From Cladopsammia gracilis (taxonomy: Eukaryota; Cnidaria; Anthozoa; Scleractinia; Dendrophylliidae): DNA of 64,000 nucleotides. The stretch is taken from assembly GCA_022457155.1 (NCBI GenBank), contig JAJGOT010000201.1, positions 588,001 to 652,000 on the forward strand. The letters run 5' to 3'. This document shows, one piece after another, positions 42,921 to 54,599 of this stretch. A program made the translations under genes and the position numbers. Below the pieces are notes generated by a model. That model had not been told where the DNA came from. It saw only the letters and a list, made by a program, of their open reading frames with translations, and did no database searches. Position 1 is the first letter of the stretch. Every line of letters begins with the position of its first letter.

Positions 42921-44486
42921 CGTCCCAAAGAAGTGCTTGAAGCAGGCTGTGGAATGTAAATGTGAATGTGGACTGGACTGTGCATATTGAGAGATTCCAG
43001 ATTGTATATTGTGAATTGCTAATATGCATGTAAATCTCTAAAATGAAAACAGGGTGAAAACTGAGACCAAACGAGCCAGTTTCGAAGCCCATCGGGCTAC
43101 TTGTTCCCTGTCGGGTCACCTGCCCCGGGAATCGCTTTTGCTGCGGCCAACACCGTACCTAGTTTACTTCCGGTTTTCAGAAATGACGTAATCAGTGATG
43201 TCATCAAAACGACGTCACGGCAGCGACACGCGGTCACCCTGTAACGCAGCCAACCCCAACCCATACCACACTAAACTTTACCTTCAAGGCACCTATATTA
43301 AAGGCAAAACGAATCGGTAGCTTCCTTGTGGTAGTGTTCTTTATAAAAGCAATTTAAAATAGAAACGTGCTGTACACAGATGCGTATATACGTGCAAGAG
43401 ATAATTCTTGGGAACATGCGGGTTCTCATCGTCTTGTTTACATTAAAATATATGACAAATGTTTCTTACGCATGCGCATGACATACATTTTCCGTGATTT
43501 GGTCTAATTGGCGTAGAAAGTCAATCATTTATTTCTCACATCGAAGTGAACGTTGCTTTTGAATACATCATGCCACTTTGGGCCATTTTTTTTGTAGAAA
43601 TTAGAGCTATTTTAAGGTCGAGCTCTTTCGAGGCTAAAGAGCAAAACATCGATCTTCGCGTTCGTAAGCATATTGTTAATTCATTACAAAGTTTACTACC
43701 GATTCTTTACAATGCCCTTGTACAGTCCTCCCTGCCTGTAGTGAGTAATTTCAAGGCTTTATTTAACGTAAAAACAATAAAATACGCGGACAAACGGGAT
43801 TGTTTCTTGCTGGATAACATGCCCCATTATTCTAAACAAAATTTAGACCACTGGACTGGACTTCTGTGGATTATGGACTGTGAAATGCGTGGCATATTTA
43901 CTGATTTCATTGCTTTTGAATGTAACAGAAAAAAATATGGTTTGTTAAGTATTAGACGAGTGTGGATTTACTCGGGACTCGGGAAGCAATAAAATAAATA
44001 TTCGAAGCGAGTATTAAATGCCAAATTAGTAGCTTCCGACACTCAATTCGTCACGCAATTCTCCTGATCCTGCACAAATAACGGCTGCGCAGGAGACTAC
44101 GCGAACCCTGGACGATGCGTATTTTATTCACTTGCATTCCTATTAAAAAAAGTACGAATTACAAAAATAACGAGTGGTGAACTGCTGGCAATTTTCACTA
44201 AATTATAAGCACCCCCCCCCCCCCCCCCAAAAAAAAAAAAATTGCGTTGAAAAAAATAAGCACCTGGGAGGAGGGGGGGGGGGGGACTTAATAGAGGATT
44301 TATGGTAGCATAAAACACATCCACAAGCTGAAAAATAAGGTTTTAGTTCAGGGTTATGAGTATGCCTATATTTTGCTTACATGAATAAAAGGTTTAATAT
44401 AAAATATCAGCAAGACCACAGCGACAAACCGTTGAGTGGTGCCGGATCTCCCAGTTGTAGACCTGGATCAGTACAATAATTACTTG
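42921..44486. other. No gene supported
   Basis: A 148-aa plus-strand frame at 43546-43992 has no recognisable domain. C/A tract at 44213-44240 and G-tract at 44270-44285. Confidence 0.45.
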
Positions 44487-45114
44487 TATAAAATCAGAAA
44501 ACGGCAAACTGATCCTTACGGCAAGGCGATGAAGGAGTAAATAAAAGAATAAAACAAAATTTATATTTAAGCGAATTTGCCCAATATTTCGGTTTGAAAA
44601 CAAACCTTCTTCAGGGGCTAACAGAAAAATGAAAAATGAAGTTAAAACTAAAAGTTCGTTACAAATAAGAGTTTGAAATTATGAAAATAAAAACAATAGA
44701 TTATTATTGGTGCAGGAGAATAGGTGTCGTATGTCAATGAGTTTCGTCACGTCTATTTATTCCTAGATCAATCGTGACGCAGTGAGAAAGGCGAGAGAGG
44801 CTCATTTGATACACAAAGGGAAAACGTTATCTCCTCTAGGAATAAATAGACGTGACGAAACTCATTGACATACGACACCTAGTCTCCTGCACCAATAATA
44901 ATCTATTGTTTTTATTTTCATAATTTCAAACTCTTATTTGTAACGAACTTTTAGTTTTAACTTTATTTTTCATTTTTCTGTTAGCCCCTGAAGAAGGTTT
45001 GTTTTCAAACCGAAATATTGGGCAAATTCGTTTAAATATAAATTTTGTTTTATTCTTTTATTTACTCCTTCATCGCCTTGCCGTAAGGATCAGTTTGCCG
45101 TTTTCTGATTTTAT
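44487..45114. repeat. Near-perfect palindrome, 280-bp arms, 67-bp spacer
   Basis: Arms 44487-44767 and 44835-45114 differ at only a few positions. Each arm holds GCCCCTGAAGAAGG, a GGTTTG/CAAACC hairpin and GAAATATTGGGC, a 3'-region signature also seen at 62586-62629 and one I associate with Penelope-like elements. Probably two inverted retroelement ends or a foldback element. Confidence 0.85.
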
Positions 45115-45178
45115 AAAAAGTTTAGGATGTTAATTTACATTTTTGTTTTTGCAATTTAAGCTCATTTCTATAGCAGCC

Positions 45179-45343
45179 CAGGGGCGGATCTAGGGGAGGG
45201 GTGCAGGGGGTGCGCACCCCCCTCCCCCCTGAGATGACCTGCATCTACGTTGTTCGCTTTTATAATTTGTTTACGTCACCCTTCAGTTACGTCATTCCTT
45301 AGAGGTGCAGCCCCTCCTAAGAAAAATCCTGAATCCGCCCCTG
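45179..45343. mobile_element. 165-bp hAT-like MITE
   Basis: Ends CAGGGGCGGATCTAGGGG and GAATCCGCCCCTG, the widespread hAT-MITE terminus. The 8-bp flanks do not match cleanly, so the copy is probably old. Confidence 0.7.
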
Positions 45344-45651
45344 AAGCCATATTAGTTCCTCATGATTTATGAAACAACCTGAATTAGTGCTTTTGAATGC
45401 ATGGTCTACATGAATTGTTTTGTCAAATAACGCTTCAAAAATCTGGGTCGAAACACAGCACTGAAACCGATTGTAAGCCGAGACTGTACACCATATTATC
45501 TCACAGCTAGTCAGAGAAGACAGCCTAACGCTAACTTTTGCAAGACTCGGAGAAAAAGTTTTTAAATAAGATTCTGAACCGGATGTGACGAAGACTCTTG
45601 AAAATGAAACACTGTAGCAGCTGTAGCCAAAATTGTCTTCTCAATTCTTGC

Positions 45652-46478
45652 TCATGGCAAAAAATTGGGTAACATTTGCCTCTAATTTTTTTAACTTGTC
45701 ACCAGACCCCCAATTTGACCCTTAAAATCACTGCGAAAACGTCATTTTTTAAAGGGAAAATCAAAACTTCGCCCATTTATGAGTTACTTTTCTGAAATCC
45801 ACGCTCGGATTCCAGAAATTTGGTTCTTATTCTATCTGGAAACGTTAAAATATTTTAATAACTTAAAAATAAGTCCCGTCATTTTGACCTTGAAGTGAGC
45901 AACTTCGTATAAAGGCTTGTATGGAGTCTGACCGCGCGGTCATCGCTTTAAGCGTTCTATCCTGTTCTAACTCATTTTAACAGGCGCAATGTGAACATCC
46001 ACGCTCGGTTGTGAAGAGAATGGGATCTTGTGAACATTTTGGTTGGAAATGTGATTTAGTTGGAGCTAAAAAAAAACCCGTCATTTTGGCATTTATCAGT
46101 GCACTATGCTTCGACTTAGCCAGTTTTGACTTCTATTAGTCTGTATCTATTAGCATGCTCTTCCGTCAATGCATGGCCTGGCAATTTGTGAATCACTTTT
46201 CTGAAATCCACACTCGGATTCCAGTAATTTGGTTCTTATTCTATCTGGAAACGTTAAAATATTTTAATAACTTTAAAAAAAAGTCCCGTCATTTTGACCT
46301 TGAAGTGAGCAATTTCGTATAAAGGCTTGTATGGAGTTCCACCTCGCGGTCATCGCTTTAAGCGTTCTAACTCTTTTTAACAGGGGCAATGTCAACATCC
46401 ACACTCGGTTTTGGAAAGGCTGGAGTCTAGTAAATATTATTGTGAAAAACTTGCTATGGATCGAGCGAGAAAACCTCC
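45652..46478 (-). repeat. Dimeric 415-bp repeat, inverted copy
   Basis: Reverse complement of 29912-30752, with the same two units and the GGGGGTCTGG tail. The second unit lacks the (CAAAT)n addition. A plus-strand frame at 46331-46609 overlaps it and is not counted as a gene. Confidence 0.85.
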
Positions 46479-46929
46479 GTCATTTTGCACTTTTCAGCTG
46501 CACCATGCTTCGACTGAGTGTATTATGGCTTCCTTTAGTCGGCATCATGTTTACGTTCGCTTGCTCGTCTGTCAGTGCATGGCCTTGCGGTGAGAACGAG
46601 GGAAATTAGAAAGAAAACGGAAATCACGGCTATCAAGGAAACCCCGCGCTTCAAGGTTAAATAAACAAGTAAGATAGTATTGATATCGGAAACATTTCCG
46701 TATACCCCATCATTAGCTATGCATACCGTTCTTAAAACTAAACAAAAGCCAAAACGATAGAAATCCAAAACAAAACAATAGCGCGCACGCCCGGAGCAAA
46801 TGAATCGTCTGAGGGGTCAATATTTTGGTATGATCTATATAAACTCATTGCAAACACAGTTACTGAACAGACCAGTACTATACCCAGTCTAAAACCCCGG
46901 GGTAGGGACTCCCATATAAAATGATGGGG

Positions 46930-47107
46930 GTGCATGTCAAAAAATTTTAAAACCACCCTAAAGGTACCAGAATCTTGTCTTATGGTCATGGTAGATTTAA
47001 GCATCCCAAGCGGTACCAATCTACAAATTTTGACACCTAAAAGGTTCGACAAGCACCTTCGTCATTTTTATATCGGAGTACCCCTATCTAAAACTGCAGA
47101 TACTTTT
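46930..47107. repeat. Duplicated segment A, left part
   Basis: The GAGTACCCCTATCTAAAACTGC region matches 56940-57030 (GTACCCCC...TCTAAAATTGC). It continues at 47918 after an inserted element. Confidence 0.55.
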
Positions 47108-47917
47108 GATCCCAGACGTCCTTTAAAATTGCCTTGAAAATCAGCCCGCTTCACGCTCCGTTGGTTTCACCCCGCGGTTTGATAAAAGTTCATCACGCGA
47201 TCAAAATTCTGTTGACCGCAAATTGACGGCATGATCGGTTATGTCACGTAACGTTAAACTTACGATGAATGAATTTTAACTCGCAGTCGTCAAATGTGCT
47301 CAGATAATACCTTTCCTAGAAAAACAGTTCTTCCTTTTCTATTACAAGTTACAGAAAGTTAAGTTCAAGAAATATATTACCGTATTTGAAGGTATAATAA
47401 TTTAAATTCATTCTTCGCAAGTTAAACAGCCATGCTCCGTCACGCGTGACCAGTATTTTTGAAAATTTGAAGGAGTTTTCAAGTTTACGCGTCGGTTTTG
47501 TAAATTCGTTCCGAGATTCGGAATTCCCGTGAGAATTTTACCCTATTTTCGGAAACAAAGAGCAACAAAATATCATTTTATTTGAAATCTTACATATCCG
47601 AACAATATTAGGTTTTTTATGAGTGTAACGAAGTTGTTTTTCCATTTACTCATGACTTTCAAAGTGTTTTCCAGAGAGATCGTCAAAGGTTTCATTCAAA
47701 TCTCGGACGTTACAGAGAAATATTCAAATGTTCATTTCAGTCTTGTGGATAACTGGTCACGCGCGACGGAGCATGGCTGTAAACGTTACCGATCTTGTGG
47801 TCGACTTGCGGTAACAAATATTATATCACGTGATGAACTTTTTTCAAACCGCGGAGTGAAACCAACGGTGCGTGAAGCGGGCTAATTTTCAAGGCATTTG
47901 AAAGGACGTCTGGAATC
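47108..47917. mobile_element. 810-bp TIR element inserted in duplicated segment A
   Basis: TIR GATCCCAGACGTCCTTT against GATTCCAGACGTCCTTT, extending over 110 bp (GCCCGCTTCACGC, CCGCGGTTTGA). A second inverted pair lies inside (CAGCCATGCTCCGTC at 47429 and its complement near 47775). Absent from segment B. Confidence 0.82.
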
Positions 47918-48069
47918 AATAGTAATTGTCATCTTACTCATGTGGTAAATTTTACAAGGTATATCATTCACAAAAGTCTATTGCAAACTTTTCAATCATT
48001 TCTACTTAAATGTAAATCATTCAAAAGGTCACACAACAGTGAAATTGGTTTAAAATGAAAATACTGTAC

Positions 48070-48276
48070 CTGAATCAGTAAGGGAATCTGAAACGCTTTT
48101 TGACTTTTTTGAAGATTTTTTGCTCAAGGCTGTTGCATCTTCTTTATCCATTCCAGAAACTTCCACTTCTTCATTATGCAGAAGTTGTTCTTTTGAATGA
48201 GAGTTGTAAGCTGCCTCTGGTGATTCTACTAAAGGCTGTTCTACAACTACTTCTGGTGATCCAGCACTGGAAGGCT
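48070..48276 (-). CDS. Host exon, Ser/Glu-rich, copy A (207 bp, phase 1-1)
   Basis: Acceptor TTTTTCAG before 48276, donor GTACAG after 48070. 69 codons: E-P-S-S-A-G-S-P-E-V-V-V-E-Q-P, S-P-E-A-A-Y-N, L-L-H-N-E-E-V-E-V-S-G, A-L-S-K-K-S-S-K-K-S-K, ending in S-D-S-L-T-D-S-G. Low complexity, acidic then basic, probably disordered; no known domain. Phase 1 on both sides means it can be duplicated or skipped without loss of frame. The paralogous exon is 57171-57380. A repeat begins about 9 bp upstream of its acceptor AG and replaces most of the usual branch-point region, so it may be spliced less efficiently. Confidence 0.72.
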
Positions 48277-48286
48277 CTGAAAAACA

Positions 48287-50347
48287 TAGGCACGCATTGC
48301 GTGCATGAGCTATTTTGATTAATGATATGAAATAATAAAAGCAACAAAACAGCGGAAGTAAACTCGCACAAATAACCGCTTGCAGATGTACGTTTTTGAA
48401 ATCCTCTGGCCCACCCCCTACCCCTCCAAAAATACCGAGATCGCGAACTGGGTGCAACCTCATTCTCAGGGTCTCAGGGGGTGGGAAGAAGAGAGACCCT
48501 GGGAACGAGGTTAAAACTGGGTCCCGTTTCTCGAAAGTCCCGATAGCTATCTTATGTGCGCAATGTATTCATTAAAGATCAAAATTTTGTTGCTTTTGAA
48601 AGCTAAGCAATAAAATTCTAAATCGACGAAACAAGTCGAGCTGGTTTGAGGGCTAAAAAATGCATCACCATTTTATAGATGCTGATTTTAATATAGTTCC
48701 GGGCCCGAAAAGTTATGGGGACTTTCGAGAAACGGGCCCTATGGGACCAAAACTCCATTTAGGTGGAAAAATGCAAAGTTTGCTTTTGTATTCTATCCTA
48801 AAGGGTTAGGTATGAAAATAGGTGGGAACAAAATCACAAGTTTGGCTAGCTTTTTTCACGGGATTTCCGGAGTTATTTTATGACGAAACTACGGCCCCTG
48901 TGAAATGAGCAACTTGTTTCAGAAATCAGTGTATTAAATGTCAACCAGAAAAGTCCTGCACAGAAATTTGATGCATCCAAATTGAAGGCTTATTTTTCCT
49001 GGAAATTTGTATCTAGTCTTTTTTTAAGTTGTTTTTACTATTCACAAAAGAAACGTGGAAATGGTTCCCTTTGGCCTGGAAGACGCAAACTAATTAAATT
49101 AAATTAAATTGTTTTCAACCCCAAACCACAAGCTCAAATTAAATTAGTGAAAATTCTTTGAACCACCTACAGAAACTAAACGCATGCAAAATTAATATTG
49201 GTAGTCTTCTAGTAAATTCCAACTAATATTATTTAAACAACTGTTTTTATTCTTCACAAAAATGTCGTGCAAATAGAAACAGAAACTAATTAGATTAAAT
49301 TGTTTTTAACTCAAAACGACAAGCTAATTGAATTAGTTACACGAACATTGTCGATGTTAACATTTGGAGCCAAACATCTTTTCCTGTAATGTCGACCAGA
49401 AAAGTCTTGTTTCCTAGTAAATTGCAACTAATATATTTTTAAACAGGCGTTTTTTTTTAACGCACTATATTAATTAATTACATTACGTTTTCGAAAACAT
49501 GTTGAATTCCATCACGCACCAGGCCAAGGTTCAACATTTGCACGTGCACACAACGTGACTGCTCATACAAAATACAGTCGCTACTCGCTTATAGAAATCG
49601 CTTGAGGCATAGAATTATTAACCTACACAATTCAAAGAAAGATAAACGTTTAAAATACTTTAAATTGTATATTAATTGCAATACGTTTTCTCTGTTGAAC
49701 TCCATGCATCACGGACAAGTTTCTATCAGGACAAAGTTCAACATTTTCACCTGCAGACAGCGTGACTGACAAAAAAAATACCATTTTAAATAGTAATCGC
49801 TTGAAACGGGCTTGAAACATACAATTCAGGTTCCGCATCACATTATTTGAAATCCGCTTGCCATTTTTGCAATAAAACTATACTTTCTTACTCCAGTACA
49901 AGCTCACGTACTAACGTAACCGCAGTCCACATTTTTTGTACGTCTCATCCCGCGCAGACCATTCTACATTTCATGCATAGAGCACATTATAGGCGGTATT
50001 TCCGAATAAATGTCCTTCATATTGCCATGTTAGCAAGCCATTGCCATGTTAGTAAGCCAGTCAACAAATTTTCAAAACTTGCACTTAAGTGTTTGAGGCA
50101 ACAATCCCAAAGATTCAAGATGGCTGATTTTCAATCATGTCGAGTGCCCTTCTTTGACCTTCAGTAATACCATTTTTGAAGTGAGAATTTGATTGGCTGA
50201 CATTGCACACGGTATACATACTAGAGGCAATCTGATTGGTGTGACATAACCCAAGACATACATACATACATACATATATACATACATACATACGTCACAA
50301 ACCAAACTGCGTGCCTGCTAATGAGCTATTTTTTTCAAAATAGCTCA
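48287..50347 (-). mobile_element. 2-kb copy of the unclassified repeat inserted next to a host exon
   Basis: Read on minus: starts TTGAGCTATTTTGAAAAAAA, ends TCATGCACGCAATGCGTGC and CTA, the same ends as 14057-20051. Internal 48750-49100 matches 19540-19900. (CATA)n at 50262-50293. Segment B (57381-57400) shows the empty site. Confidence 0.75.
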
Positions 50348-50551
50348 ACAAAACGGAACTGATTACTAAGATACCGGTGTACATGTCAGCTATATCGTTC
50401 TTGCTTGGGTGGCCAGAGAATAAAGCCGTGCACCTATATAGTTACGCTAGTAGTATTCTCCCAGATCCGTTTAGCTTCTAGCTGTTAATGCCTTTGTTCT
50501 TAAGCTTGATGGTCCTGTTTGTCCTTGTCATAAATTATATGTAAGTTGTAG
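50348..50551. repeat. Duplicated segment A, middle part
   Basis: Matches 57390-57545 (TTACTAAGAT, CTTGCTTG.GTGGC, GGTCCTGTTTGTCC, TGTAAGTTGTA). Intron sequence of the minus-strand gene. Confidence 0.75.
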
Positions 50552-50980
50552 TACAGTAAAAACCCACGTATAAGAACCTAGGTTTTTCCAACTTAGCCTA
50601 AATAGGTTCTTATAGAAATGGTATTTAGTGGGATTTTAGGCTACTTAGGTTCTTAAATAGGCTCTTAATTTGATAGGGGCACTAACAATCAGCACAGATA
50701 ACTACCACAGGGCATATGTGATATGGAAAGCCATTGATGCATGACATAGATGCAAGGAAGTTTCAATGTGCTTCAAAAACTGTGACTTCGAAAATGAGAG
50801 ACACATGGCTCAATACAATTGCATTGTGTAATCCAGTATTGGCGCAGACATGATATGGTTTTCATTTTAGTTAATTCTTTGAATCTTACTGACTTAAACC
50901 TAGACTAATTTTTTTCTCTGTATTTTCATCTGTGCCTTCATGTTTGTGAAATAAGAACCTGTTAAAAATTTTAGGCTTAA

Positions 50981-52162
50981 GTAATGATCCGCATAAGAAG
51001 GATAGCGCTGAACGGCAATGGAATGTCAAGCACGATGGAATGTCAAGTTTTTTCATTGTTACAACTAGTGATCTCGTTGGCCTAGACTCAAAAACCGCTA
51101 AAACGTTAAGGTTCAAAGCGTATTTTGTCTAATTTTTTTAAGGTTACAGTGTACCTTCGGGGGTGTCTCCAGTATAACAGCTCTAGCGTCTTAAGATTAC
51201 ACTTAATATACCTAAACCCCGATATCAAATTAAAGCTTATAGAGCTGGCTATCTAAATATGGAAACCATTTGGTAATAAAATGAATTGTCGAATTTTTTA
51301 CGACGTCTAAATTCGAACGTCCGAATCAGCTTTAAAACGCTATAACTCAAAGCGATTATTATATTTTGCTTATTTGATTTGTTCTCGGGTTTCCGGACAC
51401 AAAGCGCTAAAAAAACGTGTCGGCGATTTTCCATATTCAATTGCAGTGAAAAGTTACAGAATATTTTCGAAAAGGGGAGAAAAAAATTGGAATGATCGCA
51501 CGGAAATGCCTCTTGACGAAAAAGTTTTCGGAATTAAGAAATTCGCCGACATGTTTTTGTTGATTATATGTTAGCCTAGCTTCTGGCCAAATTTAAGGAA
51601 AATCGAACAAATTCCCTTTGAGTTGTAGCTCTTTAAAGTGTCCTCAACAAGCGAAAAATTAACTTTGAGAAAACGGCGCTTAAAAAAACATATCGCTTAA
51701 TAAACAAACTCCGCCCACAAAAGTTATACCGTCATTTCTCAGTCAATTTTCACTATTTTTCGATACTTTTTTTTGGGGTGAGAGTTAATTCTGTAAACTT
51801 TATTTTAACGCCAAAAAAAAATTTTCAATAAATTTTCGATCTGAAGGTACACTGTAACCTTAAGGTTTCAAGTAATTTGAGACCCAATCGCACAACATAC
51901 AATTTTTAAAAGATATTGTATTTGGGGAACTTCATCAAAGAAGCAAAATTATTAGCTATTGTTTTCTGCTATTCTGATTGGTTAAGCACGAACATTTCCT
52001 AAAATTTATTTGACGCAAATGGATTTTCTTTATTTTTATAATGAAATATAATTATTAACCATCAGCTCCTCCTCTACTCTTGAAATCAAAGATACTGTAT
52101 GTGGGAAAGAGCTAATGCCGCAGAACAATGAAGTTTGCTATCGTTCTTATGTGGAACAATAC
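50981..52162. mobile_element. TTAA MITE (GTAATG family), nested and itself interrupted
   Basis: Same family as 42273-42718. TTAA at 50977-50980; the right flank has mutated to TTTA. About 460 bp without its own insertion. Confidence 0.85.
51142..51859. mobile_element. 718-bp TIR element with TTAA duplication, innermost of three
   Basis: TTAA at 51138-51141 and 51860-51863. TIR GGTTACAGTGTACCTTC. The related MITE at 42273 shows the uninterrupted site (TTTTTTTAAGG). A 66-aa frame inside is not credible as a gene. Confidence 0.88.
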
Positions 52163-53116
52163 TTTATAGGTTCTTATGAAAAGGGTGTTTGAAATGAAAA
52201 TTTTAGCCTAACAGGTTCTTAAATGTTAGGTTCTTAGAGGGTGGTAAAGGGGGGTCTGGATCACGATTCACGAAAAATAAAATTGTCATTTCACGTTTCA
52301 CGGAGAATAAAATGGCCATTTCACGAAAAAAAAAACATTCCTTACTTTTTGCTAATTAAATTACATCCAAAGTACAGCTTTGTTTGTTGTCTTCACCGAC
52401 CGTCCACTCCTCGTTCTTCCTGATGTACAAAGAAAGCTGAGTTCCTTGTTTTGCTGATGTTGTGTAAAATTACCTAACCTTGTAGAGTGACCTGGGGTCC
52501 AGAATAACGGTCAGCCACGGTCATGCATTCGTCACGCAATTTACCACCGGCGTAGTTAAACGCTTACTGGATAATTTTTTGGGAGGAAGAAAAAATCACG
52601 GTTTACAGTAGCATTTCACGAGGAAAAAACAACAGTCATTTTGCAGTGCTCATGAAAAAAAGTCGATTCACGGTTCACGGGTATGTAACCAAATCACGTT
52701 TCAGAGAAAAAAAAAATAGCCATTTCACAATTCACGGGAAAAAAAGAAGGCCTTTCACGGATCACGAAAAAACCCTTTACCACCCCCTTCTTATACGTGG
52801 GTTTTACTGTATTCTGCCAGTATTCCACTTTTTGTTTTCACTTCGATGAGGAATAAAAAACAAATTGCCGTAATAAACATGACACATGGATTACGCATGG
52901 TTTAAAGAAGCTTTGAATTAACTTGACGTTTAGTATGTTACAACTTACATCCTCAGAAGTAATAGCGACGGTTATACAAATTTAAATGAATTAAAAACTT
53001 TAAAAATTTTTAAGCGAGGTACTGATAACCAGTTAAACATTAACCTAAGCAGTGACATACAGTTTTAATAAAGCCAGAGGTTTTCACTGCCAATGTTTTC
53101 ATTGAGGGTTGGCTTT

Positions 53117-53640
53117 AAGTCCCTTCTTAACAATGTTTTTTAAATGGAAAAAAAAGTGAAGTCGGAAATGGAAAAAAAAAGGGAAGTCGGAAATGGCAAA
53201 ATAGGGTACGTGTCAGTAGATTTTATGGTTTCGTCAACCTCAGAATAGTTTTTCAAAACACTTGTCAAATTAAGTATTTTTTTCTCTTACAAAGACCGTT
53301 TCAATCGCTCTCAAAAAATCTAAGATCGCATACAAAGCCAGTTGTGTCAGTTGTTGGGACTGTCATGCCTTTTACATTGGTAAAACGAAACGACGACCGC
53401 ATAACAGAAATGCCGAACATTTCAAAGCTTTCACTCAAGTGGGTCACGCTTCCGCTGTTGCTGATCACGCAATCTCTACTGGTCATAACATCAAATGGGA
53501 CCATTTCGAAGTTTCATAAAAGAAACATTGTTAATAAGGGACTTAAAAATGGAAATGGAAAAAAAGTAAAGTCGGAAATGGCAAAAAAAAAAGTGAAGTC
53601 GGAAATGGCAAAAAAGTGAATCAAGTCGGAAATGTCCCTC
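53117..53640 (+). mobile_element. Penelope-like element fragment with GIY-YIG endonuclease
   Basis: Plus-strand frame about 53330-53515 gives C-W-D-C-H-A-F-Y-I-G-K-T, R-N-A-E-H-F-K-A-F and A-V-A-D-H-A-I-S-T-G-H-N-I. These are the Y-I-G and the H...S-A-V-A-x-H...T-G-H motifs of the GIY-YIG domain found at the C-terminus of Penelope-like retroelements. T-L-L-I-R-D-L-K follows in another frame near 53530. It is flanked by GAAGTCGGAAATGG tandem units (53150-53210, 53555-53630) and by inverted copies of AAGTCCCTT.TTAACAATG. Confidence 0.8.
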
Positions 53641-53899
53641 CATGGCTTTCGTACACATGATTTTATACGGCGTTTAAAAGCTTTGCTTTGGAAACCCAAA
53701 TAAGGTAGAATAAGGTAACATCTTTCTTGGGAACTGTGGTGGTAGGTTCTGATGGCCTATCCCTATGTTTGTTTAAGATGTCATTCATGTTGTACGAAAT
53801 TATGCCTCTCGGGTAACCGTTTTGAAGCAATGATTTTGTTTGCACTTCTTTTTCTTTTTTTTTTTTAATCTTAAACAAGCAAGTATATTTCCTCGCGAA

Positions 53900-54560
53900 G
53901 CGAGGACCGAAGGCCCGAGCGTAGCGAGGTTAATAAATTTGTCGTCCCTCGGGAGCTGAGCCGCGTGAATTCGAGCGAATGGCGCGAGTGGCGCACTCTC
54001 ATGTTTATTCATGGCGGCCGTGTCGACGGCCGTTTATCCTTACTCTGTGAAAAAATGTTTACTCTCGGTGAAACACAACCAATTTCTGATGTAAATGAGA
54101 AAGAACAGCAAACACAACAACGCTGGATTCAACAGGTGGCTGGAAATCCTTGTCCGAGAAAATTAACCACCGAAACTCCGCTGAACGGTGACTTGAAATA
54201 TTATTCAGCGTGATCGAGCAACGAAGAGACAACGAGAGCATAGATTACAAAGACTTCGAACAGCCCAGGCACACCGTTTGACTAGGTTCAAACGCCTTGA
54301 CCGATTGCCGCCATTATAATTCTGAACGAAACCGATCAGGAGAGGTGACACCGATTGGAAGTGTTAGACAAAATGATTCTGTTTGTAGACGCAACGAGAG
54401 GCGGCAAGAATTACACGATCAGCTAAATACTCGTGACGAATATCTTTCATCCCCGGGCTTTCATACCTGAGACGGTAGGGAAAAGCAAACACTGATTACA
54501 GGAAAAGCTCAGAGAAGAAGAGCGATTAAGAAATGTAGCTCAAATCACCGGCTTTTACAA
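53900..54560 (+). repeat. 640-bp direct repeat, copy 1
   Basis: Nearly identical to 63122-63755 (shared GCGAGGTTAATAAATTTGTC through CTCAGAGAAGAAGAGCGATT). Both keep an ATG frame of about 52 aa (54055-54213 here). The three amino-acid differences between copies are all replacement changes, so protein conservation is not shown. Class unknown. Confidence 0.8.
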
Positions 54561-54599
54561 AAAAAAAATTAAGTGGCAAAACTACTGAGAGGATAATCA

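Larger units (their letters stand above)
50554..52809. mobile_element. 2.26-kb pogo/mariner-like TIR element, TA duplication
   Basis: TIR CAGTAAAAACCCACGTATAA at 50554 and its complement ending at 52809, flanked by TA (50552-50553, 52810-52811). Contains a nested TTAA element and, at 52240-52780, many diverged TTTCACGATTCACG units. No transposase frame survives. Confidence 0.85.

Noticed and set aside
43546..43992. 148-aa plus-strand open frame
   Set aside because: No recognisable domain, no splice or promoter context, composition like translated non-coding DNA.
51374..51574. 66-aa frame inside the innermost TTAA element
   Set aside because: Too short, no transposase motif; the element is non-autonomous.
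53844..53880. Lys-rich minus-strand frame end at 53878
   Set aside because: Encoded by an oligo-T tract.
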